This document shows, piece after piece, positions 32,001 to 42,210 of a stretch of DNA of 64,000 bases (position 1 is the first letter of the stretch; each line of letters begins with the position of its first letter). Source of the DNA: Ceratopteris richardii. Taxonomy: Eukaryota > Streptophyta > Polypodiopsida > Polypodiales > Pteridaceae. The translations under genes and the position numbers were made by a program. Location: NCBI GenBank assembly GCA_020310875.1, contig CM035413.1:163975806-164039805 (forward strand), written 5' to 3'. The notes beneath the pieces are model-generated. The model made no database searches. It was not told where the DNA came from and saw only the letters and a list, made by a program, of their open reading frames with translations.

Positions 32001-34591
32001 TTAATCCAAAATATGCTGAAGCTGTCTATGTGGAAATCCAAAAGATGGAGGATGCAGGAATCATCATTCCTGTTGAACACTCAGAGTGGCTCTCACCTAT
32101 GGTTATAGTACCAAAGAAGAATACTAATAAAATCAGAATTTGTGTTGACTTTAGAGCACTCAACAAGGTGACCATTCCAAATGGTTTCCCTATGCCTTTT
32201 GTAGAACAGGTCATTGAAGAAGTGGCTGGGCATGCATTATATAGCTTTATGGATGGATTCAGTGGCTATAACCAAATATCAATACATCCAGAGGATCGTG
32301 AAAAGACTGCTTTTATCACTCCTTGGGGAACATATGTGTATGTAAAAATGCCATTTGGGCTCAGAAATGCTCCAGCCACCTTTAACAGAACGGTCAATCT
32401 CATTTTTGGCCCCCTATTGCTGGAATCACTTAGAATCTTCATGGATGACTTCTCTTCGTTTTCAGGATCTCACAAGGAAACTCCTCTAGATTGTTTGGAC
32501 CACCACTTGAGGCAGCTGCAGAATGTTTTCAAAAGATGCAGGGAGACTAAGTTAAAGCTCAATCCAAACAAATGTCATTTCCTTGTGACAGAAGGAACCC
32601 TCTTAGGACATGTGGTGTCGGCTAAAGGTATGGCCCCAGATCTTGACAAAATCATTTCTATATTAAAGTTGCCTAAACCTAAATCCCCTAAAGAGATTCA
32701 GAGTTTCTTGGGGCATACTGGATACCATAGAAGGTTTATAAAAATGTATGCAAAGATAGCCAGACCTCTGGCTAGACTTACAGGTAAGAAAGTACCTTTT
32801 AAATGGGAAGAAGAGCAGGAAAAAGCATATCAAACATTACGGTCAAGGTTAGTGTCTGCTCCTATTTTGGTCACACCTGAGTGGTCAAAAATCTTTCATA
32901 TACATGTCGATGCCAGTGCCTATGCAGTGGGGGCAGTTTTGACCCAACCCAATGAAGAATTTAAAGTGGACAGACCAATTCAATATGCCAGTAGAATCTT
33001 GACTAAGGCTGAAAGGAATTACAATACTACAGAAAGGGAAGCCCTAGCAATGGTCTTTGCTGTCCAAAAATTCCGTCATTACTTACTGGGGGTAAAATTT
33101 ATTATTATAACAGATCACCAACCACTAAAATACCTACTCAACAAACCACAAGCCACTGGTAGAATATGGAGGTGGTTATTGTTGTTCCAAGAGTTTGATT
33201 TTTCTGTAGTCCATAAACCAGGTAAAGAAAATGTTATGGCGGATCACCTATCCAGAATAAATATGATGAATCAAACTAGTGGAATCAATGATGACTTTCC
33301 AGATGCTCATCTGTTTGCTGTACAAGCTCAAGGTTGGTATTACGACATCAAAAATTTCATTAAAACTGGGTTGTATCCAGAAAAGGCTAGTGCTGTACAA
33401 AAGAAGAGACTGCTAATCAAGAGTAGACCATATACCTTCATTGAAGATAAATTGTATCGACAGGGCAAGGATGACCGGTTTAGGAAGTGTTTGGAAGAAG
33501 AAGAAGTGAGGGAAGTTCTTCACTCTGCACATGAAGGAACATGTGGTGGGCACCTTCCAGGACATATTATGAGTCAGAGGATACTGGATGCTGGTCTATG
33601 GTGGCCCACCCTATTTAGGGATGCAGATGAATGGGGAAAGGCATGTGACATTTGCCAGAGGTGTGGACCTAAGCCAACAAAGCAGAGACATAACCCCTTG
33701 GTTGTTTCCACTTCCTGGCAACCATTTGAGAAGTGGGGGCTAGATTTTGTAGGGCCCATCTACCCTCCCGCTTTTCCAAAAAGAGAAAGATATCTCTTGA
33801 TAGCTACAGATTATGCAACAAAGTGGGCTGAAGCTATTGCCTCCCCGGATTGCACTGCCCAAACTGTTGCCGATTTCATTTATAGTAGCATCATTTGCAG
33901 GTTTGGATGCCCATTTGAAATTTGTACAGATCAAGGTACACATTTTGTCAATAAGGTCCTGCAGGAAATTTTTAACAGGTATAGAATTCTACATAGGACT
34001 TCTTGTGCTTACTATCCAAGAGCCAATGGACAGGCTGAGTCGACAAATAAGGTTTTAATCTCAATGTTAAGAAAGGAGTGTATGTTGCAGCCCACTTCAT
34101 GGGGCATTGCTTATCAAGGTACACTGTGGGCATACAGGTTAGCCTACAAAGAGGCCACAGGATATTCTCCATTCCAGCTAGTTTATGGCATATCGCCCAT
34201 TGAGCCATTTGAATTTTTACATGGTTCACCTAAGATTGCGTTCATGCAGGGCAGGAAGGATTGTGAGGTCTCTCACAGGCTCGGAGCACTACATAAAGTG
34301 GAGGAGATTCGTCTACTAGCAACGAAACAATTGATAGAGACTCAGATAAAGAGGAAGGAGGCACACGATCGCCATCTGTGGAACAATAACATTGGAACAG
34401 GCATGTTAGTTCTTCTCCATAGACCTCATCTTAATACACAACTGAGAGGAAAATGGCTTCCACATTGGGAAGGACTTTATAGAGTCAAAACAATGCTGAA
34501 TTGGGGTGCTGTGGAGTTAGAGACGCTGAAAGGAGAGGCCTTGCCACTCGTCAACATATCAAGGCTCAAGGCCTATCATCAACACACTTGA
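29066..34591 (+). CDS. Gypsy1 Gag-Pol polyprotein, intact
   Basis: The frame is open from 28976, but the ATG at 29066 (MTATRSQVLRV) is preferred because the related element at 63567 starts at the same place (MTTTRSQSLRV). Numbering from 28976: Gag about 60-290; coiled coil LRKELEGLK; CCHC knuckles from about 330 (CSMCSKQGHIVSEC, CQLCKKVGHEAHEC, CFRCGECGHYQSRC). Protease is VDGGSG at about 652. Reverse transcriptase has FMDD at 1155-1158. RNase H has HVDASAYAVGAVL at about 1312. The integrase zinc region is near 1515 (HSAHEGTCGGH), with catalytic D1590, D1652, E1688 in D-X61-D-X35-E spacing. No chromodomain follows, as in the non-chromovirus Tat/Athila group. No stop or frameshift is seen. It copies and integrates the element. 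Confidence 0.96.
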   Translation: MTATRSQVLRVTCKQTRRKVVRRSPSPLSSTSSVKGMAGQVDLETLLSRLNIKFPSFKGLAQEDPDEHIRKFLALCKTRGLMGREDAFLILFPATVEGLADKWFSQFAENHFTTWDVMKDAFKNQFQHGNTAEIIIEELENLRLGPGEKFPEFVTRAKALMAKLPDPPHDFFVKKWLAKPLPVATQCKIKELVLPTASIEEFISTATRLEQIRYQYGATSSQPTYGTEMEDPVIQLRKELEGLKRNKPYKEEENAVAQLRREIEALKLQKEEEAQAEELAQLRQELQELKGGGIKSGLWCSMCSKQGHIVSECPLLNVTCQLCKKVGHEAHECQSRGMPATTYWTQGGPPTPANVMAAAPNQGNNYNPRQRNNFGNGPRRQIICFRCGECGHYQSRCTLPENAPPYRNCPDARDHYTNCCPKNQASSSGPHIQMISVHKEEVCDPINKPSPSTRVVQLEEITSLTVQTRSKGKAKVDIGQESKIKEGNQNRETSEDKVTTGANTSQKGDQICTSDAIGHAFNRAHEELDKSTGVQALKESEASKLLKSMKKEVSIFELIKMDGKFRSELLQIIDEASTTSLVAKATVLHKGKLVGEAPLTDYKSPRLTVSIKGHEFQGVIVDGGSGINLMPEHTMKKIGLHPSRPANFTVTLADQSKVRPLGVIPKVPLEVQGNLFILDFVVLRLPQVEGGFPLLIGRPWVRHASVIHDWGKDIMWVQKKGQELTQIHLEEGPDNQGNTSMMQTVGICMEIESEDQPQIDFEEEEDILNWLQAGNSSSCFGIFLNNSCTTEGYDEDKGKVQVDGLGEPITDHRRGRKTPFKYNLEEDMTTTDKEVSKAKSKVKSSSEECSFPIQEIPTGWMQDKEEHIEVQNTPAYEAMHEQLVEEDKEAEAHEDNMVARNPIQEIQLGTQDNNQPVLMATWLWSHPGILEKVKSFLSQYIDVFAWHYKDLEGVPATYGEHRIPLVDGAKPIRGKSYRLNPKYAEAVYVEIQKMEDAGIIIPVEHSEWLSPMVIVPKKNTNKIRICVDFRALNKVTIPNGFPMPFVEQVIEEVAGHALYSFMDGFSGYNQISIHPEDREKTAFITPWGTYVYVKMPFGLRNAPATFNRTVNLIFGPLLLESLRIFMDDFSSFSGSHKETPLDCLDHHLRQLQNVFKRCRETKLKLNPNKCHFLVTEGTLLGHVVSAKGMAPDLDKIISILKLPKPKSPKEIQSFLGHTGYHRRFIKMYAKIARPLARLTGKKVPFKWEEEQEKAYQTLRSRLVSAPILVTPEWSKIFHIHVDASAYAVGAVLTQPNEEFKVDRPIQYASRILTKAERNYNTTEREALAMVFAVQKFRHYLLGVKFIIITDHQPLKYLLNKPQATGRIWRWLLLFQEFDFSVVHKPGKENVMADHLSRINMMNQTSGINDDFPDAHLFAVQAQGWYYDIKNFIKTGLYPEKASAVQKKRLLIKSRPYTFIEDKLYRQGKDDRFRKCLEEEEVREVLHSAHEGTCGGHLPGHIMSQRILDAGLWWPTLFRDADEWGKACDICQRCGPKPTKQRHNPLVVSTSWQPFEKWGLDFVGPIYPPAFPKRERYLLIATDYATKWAEAIASPDCTAQTVADFIYSSIICRFGCPFEICTDQGTHFVNKVLQEIFNRYRILHRTSCAYYPRANGQAESTNKVLISMLRKECMLQPTSWGIAYQGTLWAYRLAYKEATGYSPFQLVYGISPIEPFEFLHGSPKIAFMQGRKDCEVSHRLGALHKVEEIRLLATKQLIETQIKRKEAHDRHLWNNNIGTGMLVLLHRPHLNTQLRGKWLPHWEGLYRVKTMLNWGAVELETLKGEALPLVNISRLKAYHQHT

Positions 34592-36025
34592 AGAAGTATG
34601 GATCACCTGGAACTGCAAAATCTGTCTAGGTTGTACATAGCTTTCTCATCAAACTTTGCGCAGTTTTAGTAGTTTTCTTTATCATTTTCATTCTCGATAC
34701 TGGGGTTTTTGAGCCACCTAGAAGGCATTTCACAATCTCTGCAAAAGTAAAACTTTTGGATAATTTTGGAAAATTTTCTAGCATTTTTCTAGCAATTTTT
34801 ATCCCTTTCCAATGTCTTTTTCTTGCCAAATGGGAGGAATAAAGGAAGCTCTCTGTGGGTTTGAGTGAGACAAGTCGCCTCAACCAGTAGGGTATTTTTT
34901 TTAGAATTTTTGCAGATTTTTTTAGAATTTTTTACCATTTTTTTGGATTTTTTATGTATTTTTTCAGTTTTTTCATTAAAAAAAAAAAAAAAAACGCCCC
35001 CCACCGACCAAAAAGAAGAAAACCTCGGCGTTTTTTTTGCCAAAAAAAAAAAAAAAAAAAACCCACCGACCCAAAACCCCCCCCCCCCCCCCCCCCCCCT
35101 AACCCCCCCTCCCCCCTCCCCCCCCCCCGCCCCCCCCGTTCTGACAGCCCCCCCCCCCCATTTTCTTTTTTTCAATTTTTTGCCTTTTGTTTTTTTTTAA
35201 TTTATTTATTTCATTTTGTTTATTTTCGTATTAAAATAAATAAATTAATTAAAAAAAAAATTATTTTATTAATTTTCTTATTTTTTTAAATTATTTTATT
35301 TTATTTTTATTTTTATTTATTTATTTATTTTATTGATATTTTTAGTGGGCGTTCATAAAAAAAAAAAAACCATTTTTTATTTATTTATTTTTTTATTATT
35401 TTTATTATTTTATTTTTTTCATTTTCATGGCTCAAAACTTTTGGCTCTGGATTGTACCTCGGTTGGCCGTTTTTTATAAAAAAGGAGTCATTTTCATGTT
35501 TTTTGGCACCTTTGGACTCAGTTTTTGGCTTTATTTTTCCAAATTCCCACATTTTCTCTGAGTTTTGGTCAAAACCCTCACTATTTGCACACATTTATCA
35601 CATGTTTTTATTTACCCACATTGTCCACATGGTCTATTCTCACCTTATCTTTCCTTCTGTTTAATAATATTCCATCTGTACCCTCTGTAGCCCTCCTGTT
35701 TGATCATTTTAGCCCCCCCCAGGCCCTGATTCCTACTTCCAACCCCTCCCTTTACCAATCTGCCCAACCACATCCTTCACCCTCCCGGCCCCATCCATCT
35801 TCATACCCTCAGTCCTCCCTTCCCATTCCATTCTAACCTCCCATTGCCCCTCTTTTGCTTTTCCATAACAAAATCCCACTTCTTGTTCTTTTCTGGTGCT
35901 TGTTCTGGTGGATGTTCTCAGATGTTCTCTTCAAGTTGTTGCAGCTCTATTCTCATGGTGTCCTCTATGTTCAAAGTTTTGGTTGTAGCTCTCCAGGACG
36001 GAGAGCACATTAGGTGGTGGGCAAC
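34592..36025 (+). other. Gypsy1 3' non-coding region with homopolymer tracts and PPT
   Basis: This stretch between pol and the 3' LTR has no coding motif. It contains long A, C and T runs (A runs at about 34977-34994 and 35042-35060, C runs at about 35077-35159) and an AT-rich stretch to about 35420. It ends with a purine-rich AGGTGGTGGG (about 36012-36021) suited to priming plus-strand synthesis. Open frames crossing the runs give proline- or lysine-rich artefacts. Confidence 0.7.
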
Positions 36026-37054
36026 TGTTGAGCCCATAAAAGTCATGTTGGTCAAAGTCAATTGCAGTCAAAGTCAACTGGTCAAAGTCAACTAGTCAAA
36101 GTCAACAAAGGTCAAGGTCAAAGTCAACAGGTGCAAAGTCAAAGTGCGTAAGTGCAGGTGTCAAAGTGCACAAGTAGTGCACAATGAATTGTCCACAAAG
36201 GGTAAATTGGAGAAAATGGGTTGCAGGTTGCAGAGGTATTTTCTCTAATTTCCCTAAGGTTCAAAGTGTGTTTTAAAGTGTTTTGGAAGGTTCAGGTGAA
36301 CCCCCTCTTATGTGCAAAAGTGGAGACTTAAAAGGAAACATGAAGGTATGTGAAGCGGCAAAGTGTACGCACAGGTGAAAGTATGGCCCCCCATTAAAAT
36401 TTTTGGTTTTAGACTAAAGTCACTACAGGACAAAACAGTGAGTCGTTGGCTGGCACTTGGGAGGACAATCTTGGGACATCAAAGTGAGCACCAAGATACC
36501 ATTGCAGTTAGGAGCGTACGTGATCGACACTCACATCAAGGCAAGGGCCATTCTTGGGCCAATGAGAGAGCAAGCAAGAGAGCATAGTCTAAGGGAGCAA
36601 GAGAGAGAAGTGCAAGAGTCACCAGTGCGACGACGCAGAGAAGTGGAAGTGAAGAAGTGCATAAGGAGTGCCTAAGGGATTGTGCAGAGAGTGCTAAGCT
36701 AGTTCCCCAAGTATCTCAAGGTCCCATTGCAGTGGGTGCGTGCCGACAGAAGGTATTCACTCCTCCCCCTTTGTGGAAGCTTGGTGCAAGGTGTGCACAA
36801 GGATAAGCTTGAAGCAGGCGGAGGTCTGGTGCAGAGGAGCCGGCAGCAAGAAGACTTTGGGATATTTGGTATTTTGTGATTGGGCACTCTGTGGGATTGT
36901 GCACAGAGGTATTGGCTTGTCTTGTACTTCAAACCTTGTAATTGTCTCACTGTAATCAATAGGCAGAAGCTTCCAGGTGTATTTTCTCTTCTTATTTCTT
37001 CCCCTTTTCTCCTACAAACCCTCAAACTCCTTCTTGTCTAAGAATCCACCAACA
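36026..37054 (+). repeat. Gypsy1 3' LTR
   Basis: Same length as the 5' LTR and nearly identical to it. It ends CCACCAACA, followed by the ATCTC target duplication and then Copia3 coding sequence. Confidence 0.95.
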
Positions 37055-37059
37055 ATCTC

Positions 37060-37839
37060 CATGAGTGACATGTTCTTCCTTTCAGCAACTCCATTTGGTT
37101 GAGGTGTATATAGCACTGTACACTGATGTTTTATCCCATGTTCACTCAGAAATGCATTAAAATCAAAGGACATATATCCCCCCCCCGGATCAAAAGGAGG
37201 ATGCCCATTTTGCATGCTGACTAATTTTCAACCAAAACTAGAAATTATTTGAAGTACATAAACAATTCAGACTTTTCTTTCAATGGATATATCCATGCAT
37301 GCGTGGAAAAATCATCAATGAAAGTCATGCAATAAAGACAGTTCCCAAAGGAGGGTGTCTACATAGGACCACATACATCTCTGTGAACAAGGTGCAAGTT
37401 TTGAGTAGCTCGAACTGAACCATCTTTTGGGAACAAGGAACACTACATTTTGCCCAAATTACAGACTTCACAAACATGTTTACCAGGTGGCTCAAGTTTG
37501 GGTAGAGAGGACACCATTTCAAATTTCTACAAGCATAACATACTAGCAAAATTCAGATGACCAAGGCATGCATGCGAAAGCTTTGCGTTTGACATAGCTT
37601 GAGAATCATGTATTGAACATGCTAAATCATTCATATATTTTTCATATTCTATGAGCTTATATAGCCCACGACATAAAATGTCAGAAACAATAATGACATC
37701 CCCATTTGATAGATCATGAACTATACATGTGTCATCAACAAATTTCGCAACCAAGACAATCTTGGGTAATGCTGAAATTGATAACATATTTTTCTTGATC
37801 CCTAGCACAAATGAAGCATCTGGCAACATAAACAAACTA
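37060..37839 (-). pseudogene. Copia3, integrase core and protease-side part
   Basis: Read on the minus strand this continues Copia3 across the Gypsy1 insertion: SFDFNAFLSEHGIKHQC and NGVAERKN (integrase core, 37215-37060), then LACSIHDSQAMSNAKLSHAC and DASFVLGIKKNMLS (37835-37527), all matching Copia1. A C run (37178-37186) lies where the catalytic RFDRGAEY region should be, and frameshifts are present. Homology to Copia1 fades at about 37839, where the Copia4 LTR begins, so the 5' part of Copia3 has been lost or displaced. Confidence 0.9.
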
Positions 37840-38150
37840 TGTTACCGTTAGTGTCCATGTGAAGGGCCAAATGGCCACCGGACACTTCCTTGTATATATT
37901 CTGTAATAAAACATATAGTGGCCTGGTCAGTCACAGACTATAAGTCCGACCACATTTGTAAGACCTAAAAGTTTGTCTTCATGCTCCCTGTGTACTGTGT
38001 TTTTTGTATATTCTCGAGCATTTGTGCGAAGTACTATGTGCGACCTCAAGAGCTCAATTTTCTACTCTGAGCATATCGTCATAGAGCTCTAAAAAAGTAG
38101 AGAGCACTGTGGTGCAGCAGCATCGAAATACTTCATTGGTATTAGAGCAG
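37840..38150 (+). repeat. Copia4 5' LTR and primer-binding site
   Basis: The proposed LTR runs 37840-38135 (296 bp), starting TGTTACCGTTAG and ending ATACTTCA. It is followed by TGGTATTAGAGCAG (38137-38150), a one-base variant of the initiator-tRNA-Met site. Homology to Copia3 ends exactly where this begins, so Copia4 probably inserted into Copia3. No matching 3' LTR was found, so the left edge rests on that junction alone. Confidence 0.7.
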
Positions 38151-38198
38151 TTCGACGCAAAAAGCTTTGTTCCTTTTGTGCGAGCGAAGCGAGAACAA

Positions 38199-38222
38199 CC
38201 CCCCCCCCCCCCCCCCCCCCCC
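38199..38222. repeat. Poly-C run (about 24 bases)
   Basis: An uninterrupted C run lies in the Copia4 leader. Exact length may be unreliable, as long homopolymers are prone to sequencing error. Confidence 0.9.
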
Positions 38223-38371
38223 AAGGCCTTCTCCAAGGCTTATGACTAAGGTGGCGACCAAGGCATAGACCTTGGCATACCTTGTTATCCGAGTCACCGA
38301 AGTCATCGTTGGCGCCGTTGGCTACGCGCGAGGGAGGACCTCAATGATCAAGGAAGATAGAGGTTCTCGGT

Positions 38372-38450
38372 ACTTCCCAAGAGGTCACCCATCCTAGTGT
38401 TATTCCCACTAGAGCCCACTTAGTCGTGGCAATCTCTTACCACTAAGTTA
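38372..38450 (-). repeat. 5S-rRNA-like stretch with adjacent tRNA-like A box
   Basis: On the minus strand, ACTAGGATGGGTGACCTCTT GGGAAGT (38398-38372) matches the C-box/3' region of plant 5S rRNA almost perfectly (one mismatch in the last 20 bases). The preceding 29 bases align to 5S without gaps but with many changes. Upstream, instead of the 5S 5' half, is TAACTTAGTGG (38450-38440), which resembles a tRNA A box. So this is not a 5S gene but a 5S-derived module of a retroposon (5S/tRNA composite SINE, or a relative of the 5S-carrying Cassandra elements). It lies in the Copia4 leader, antisense to Copia4. Confidence 0.65.
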
Positions 38451-39346
38451 CACTCTTGTGGTGTCTGAAGAAGGGAAAAGACTAAGGTTGACATTACCTT
38501 GAACATGTTTTGGTCCCTGAAAGCTTCATTCTTTGCTTTCAAAGCCTATTTTTTGAAGCATTTTTTGGTGTCTTTTGGAGCCATTTTGCACATAGTTCTC
38601 TTCATATAGGTTCACAAACATCAAGAAGAGTGTTCTTTGTACTCCTCCGAAAATAAATATAAACCTTTGGGGCTTTGTTTTTAGCCACACTTGCAAAACT
38701 ACAGGTTTCTGCAAAGGTTTTCAGTTTTGGTGGGAGCAAGTGCTGCAAATTTATGCAGGTCTTTTGACCCTAAAAGATCAGAGTTGGCAAACACTTGCAG
38801 GTGTTGTGGGCTAGTTTTTGGGCTGTGCATTCAGCCTTTTAGTGTCATTTTACTACATATATTGAGCACCTACACACCATGTACACTTCTGTGGATACCG
38901 CTTATGTACGTCCATGTGGTCATTGATATAGCGGTTACGTTCTTGCATAAAGTCTTTTACATTTGAAAAAGAGGGTCGAGGTGAGGATTTCTTAACTAGG
39001 AGACACCCAGATGTCGGGGTCTCTTCGATGATGCAGGTGGAAGACTTACCCAACCTCGCCATAGGAGATGTATGATAGTTTTTCATAGGTGCTCGATAAG
39101 CCTAGTTGGCTTCTATTAGGTAATTGATTATATGCAGTGGAGTCAGTGATTCACTATGCAGGTAAACATGTCAGTACTTGCAGTTTTATGATATTTTGAC
39201 ACTGGTCATATGCTCATTTTGTAGAGGATAGTCTGGATTCTTGGTTTAGTCAACTATACAATGGTGGATTTACTCTTGCATACACTTATTTATTGGTGTT
39301 TGGACTCCTCTAGCTCCATTATCATTCTATTCAGTTCTCTACCATC
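38451..39346 (+). other. Copia4 leader region
   Basis: This is non-coding sequence between the 5S-like stretch and the presumed gag ATG at 39347. With the preceding part it makes an unusually long ~1.2 kb leader for a Copia element, consistent with an insertion such as the 5S-like retroposon. No coding motif is seen. Confidence 0.5.
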
Positions 39347-42210
39347 ATGGCATCAGAGGTCTCAGGCACATCTGGTGGATTAGGGTCTAGTGCCAGTGTT
39401 CTGAGGAGGATCTATAACTTGTAGGACAAAGACCATTTTTGAGATCCAAAAATTTGATGGCACAAACTTTGCTCTATAGAAGAATCAGATTAAAGATGTG
39501 CTAATTCAAAGGAGGCCATGGAGGCCAGTAAATGGGATTTCAAAGAAGCTTGCTGACATGGATGAAGATGAATGGGATGAGTTAGATGAAATGGCTAGGT
39601 CTACCATTCGCTTGCACCTGGCAGATAATGTTTACTTTACAATATTAGATTGGGAAAGTGCAGAGGAGCTTTGGAAGAAGTTATGCAATACATATGAAAA
39701 AGAGACGATATCAAATAAAGTGTATCTGATGAGAAAATTATATGACCTTCGCATGAAGGACACAGATAGTGTTGCTACTCATCTAAATGAGTTTGATGCT
39801 ATATTCTCCCAGTTACAAGCTCAAAAAATGGATATGGATAACGAAATGAAAGCACTATTACTGTTATGCACCCTGCCATCATCATGGGAAACATTTTGCA
39901 CAGTTATTGGAATAGTGCACCTGGTGGTAAACTCGTCTATGATGACATATGTGGAGCACTCTTGAGTGAGTAGATTCATAGAAAATCTATGGTTGGAACT
40001 TAGAGTGGAGATGCATATAATGTTCGTGATTCTTACCAAGGAAAGGATCAACAATGTGGCAGGAGCAAGAACAAGGAAAAGAATGGTCAACGGAATAAGA
40101 GTGGAAGTAAATCAAGGAAGAGGGATATTGAATGCCATTATTGTCATAAGAAAGGACATATGAAGAAAGACTGTTATGCATTAAAGAATTCTAAAGGTAA
40201 AGGACACCATCTACTTTGACTGTGAAGATTGAAGAAATTAATGCTATTTCTGATGATGCTGATGTGTTGACACTTGATAGTACTATGCCATCTGAGGCGC
40301 TTATGGGTGATTCTCTTTCCCACACATGGCTGCTAGATTCTGGTGCTTCTTTTCATGTGACACTGCACAAAGAATGGTTCTCTAATTAAGCAGAAAAGTC
40401 TCTTGGTACCATGAGACTTGGTGACTCTTACTAGTGTGATGTTGTACAGATTGGAGATGTGGTTGTGCAGTTCATTGATGGTTCAAAATTTACTATGCAT
40501 AATGTACGCCATGTACCTCAGTTATCATGTAGTTTGATGTTAGTTGGTCAACTTGATGACCTTGGTTACAAGGTGGTCTTCTATGCTCAGTCCTTTCACA
40601 TATAAAGGGCAATATGGTTATTGCAAAAGGAAGCAGAGTTGGCCCACTTTATCCTTTATTTGTATCATAGAAAGAACACTTGTTAGCTGTTATTGAACAG
40701 CCTATGGCTTGTATTTGGCATGGTCATTTGGGCCATATATCTCGTAGTGGAATGGAAATTCTTTCTCGTTTTGGCTACTTACTTGTGTTATATTTCTCTG
40801 ATTTTTCATTTTGTGAGCATTGTCAATATGGAAAGCAAACCAGAAATGTGCATAGAGTGCACATTGACTCTTCAATTCAACCTTTAGATCTTGTTCATAT
40901 AGATGTGTGTGGTCCTATGCCCACTAGATCCTTAGGTGGTTCCCTCTACTTTGTCACTTTCATAGATGATGCTACAAGAAAAGTTTGGGTATATCCTATC
41001 AAATCGAAGGATGAGGTATTCCCTACTTTCAAAAAATGGTTTGCTTCAGTTGAGACTGAAAAAGGAACTAAGCTTAAGGCTTTACGTTCAGATAATAGGG
41101 GTGAGTATACCTCACATGAATTCAACCTTTTCTGTCAGTCTAGAGGGATTCGTAGAGAGTATACAGATCCTTATACCCCAGTACAGAATGGTGTAGCTGA
41201 GAGGATAAATAGAATTATTCAAGATAGAGTAGTCTCTATATTGCATCATGCAAACCTCTCACAAGGCTTTTGGGCAGAAGCAGTATTGACTGCAGTTCAT
41301 GTGATTAACCTTTCACCTAGTACTGCCAAAGGTCTGAAAGTGGCTCAAGAGTTGCAGACAGGGAAGCCACCATATTATGATCATCTTCGAGTTTTTGGGT
41401 GTGAAGCATATGTTCATATACCAAAGAATCTTAGACAAAAGTTGGACCATAAGTCAAAGAAATGCATTTTCCTTGGATATGGTCGAGAAGGACAATTTGG
41501 ATATTGCGTATGGGATCCTCAATCATAGACATTGATCAGAAGTAGTGATGTCATTTTCAATGAGTCTAAGATGCATAAACAGCCCATTAAGGAGGTTGAA
41601 GTGAGAAGAGTGGTGTTTGAGGATACTAGTCGTCCGCTTAGCATGCACAAAAATGTTGCACATAGGGATCTTCAAGAGAATGTCCATTCAGATCAGTCTG
41701 CACATGTTCCTGTTCAGCAAGCATTGAGACGTTCTACACGTGTCTCACATCCACCTGATAGATATGTTCCAGGTTTACACTTTGTTATGCTAACAGATGC
41801 CGATGAGCCTTCTTGCTACAAAGAGGCTATGTAGATAGAGGATCATGTCAAGTGGGAGCGTGCCATGAAGAGTGAGTTGGATTATATTCACAAGAATGGT
41901 ACTTGGGATTTAGTAACTTTGCCAAAGGGCAGGAAAGCATTACCATTGAAATGGGTATATAAGTTGAAATTCACATCAGATAGTGCTTCTCCAAAGTATA
42001 AAGCATGACTCATTGCAAAGGGTTCTAAGCAACAACATGGTGTTGATTTCGAGGAAATCGTCTCTCGAGTGGTCAAGATGACTACCGTGCGCATGTTGCT
42101 TGGATTCGTTGCAATGGAGGACTTAGAGCTAGTCCAAATGGATTTGAAAAATCCTTTCTTGCATGGAGATCTTACAGATGAGATCTATATGGAACAATCC
42201 CTCCTTTTTT
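39347..42210 (+). pseudogene. Copia4 Gag-Pol, decayed and truncated in RT
   Basis: The frame begins MASEVSGTSGGLG at 39347, breaks, and resumes as Gag (FEIQKFDGTNFAL, then DVLIQRRPWRPVNG) to 39965. A good CCHC knuckle is at 40133-40174 (CHYCHKKGHMKKDC). Protease LLDSGASFHVT is at about 40330. Integrase is open 40680-41528 (WHGHLGHISRSG, CEHCQYGKQ, DVCGPM, ALRSDNRGEY, NGVAERINR), so its catalytic D, D, E are present. After a stop, the integrase tail and RT start follow (KALPLKWVYKLKF, LVQMDLKNPFLHGDLTDEIY), ending at about 42210, before YVDD. Several in-frame stops and frameshifts make it inactive. Everything downstream of RT block 3, including the 3' LTR, is missing. Confidence 0.9.

Larger units (their letters stand above)
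27864..37059 (+). mobile_element. Gypsy1, full-length young LTR retrotransposon inside Copia3
   Basis: The 5' LTR is 27869-28897 and the 3' LTR 36026-37054, each 1,029 bp, differing at only about eight positions by eye (~0.8%). They start TGTTGAGCCC and end CCAACA (the 5' copy ends CCAACC). The target-site duplication ATCTC is at 27864-27868 and 37055-37059. Copia1, the uninterrupted sister of Copia3, reads through the site as CCATCTCCATGAG on the corresponding strand, proving the insertion point. The PBS-like TTTGGCACGCACGATGGG is at 28900-28917, a purine-rich AGGTGGTGGG lies just before the 3' LTR, and one long intact polyprotein frame lies between. It is the best candidate here for an active element. 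Confidence 0.97.

Noticed and set aside
34865-35289. Proline- and lysine-rich open frames on both strands
   Set aside because: They are translations of A, C and T homopolymer runs; no domain, and adjacent frames are open for the same reason.
38340-38460. A functional 5S rRNA gene
   Set aside because: Only the 3' control region matches; the 5' half is replaced by unrelated sequence.
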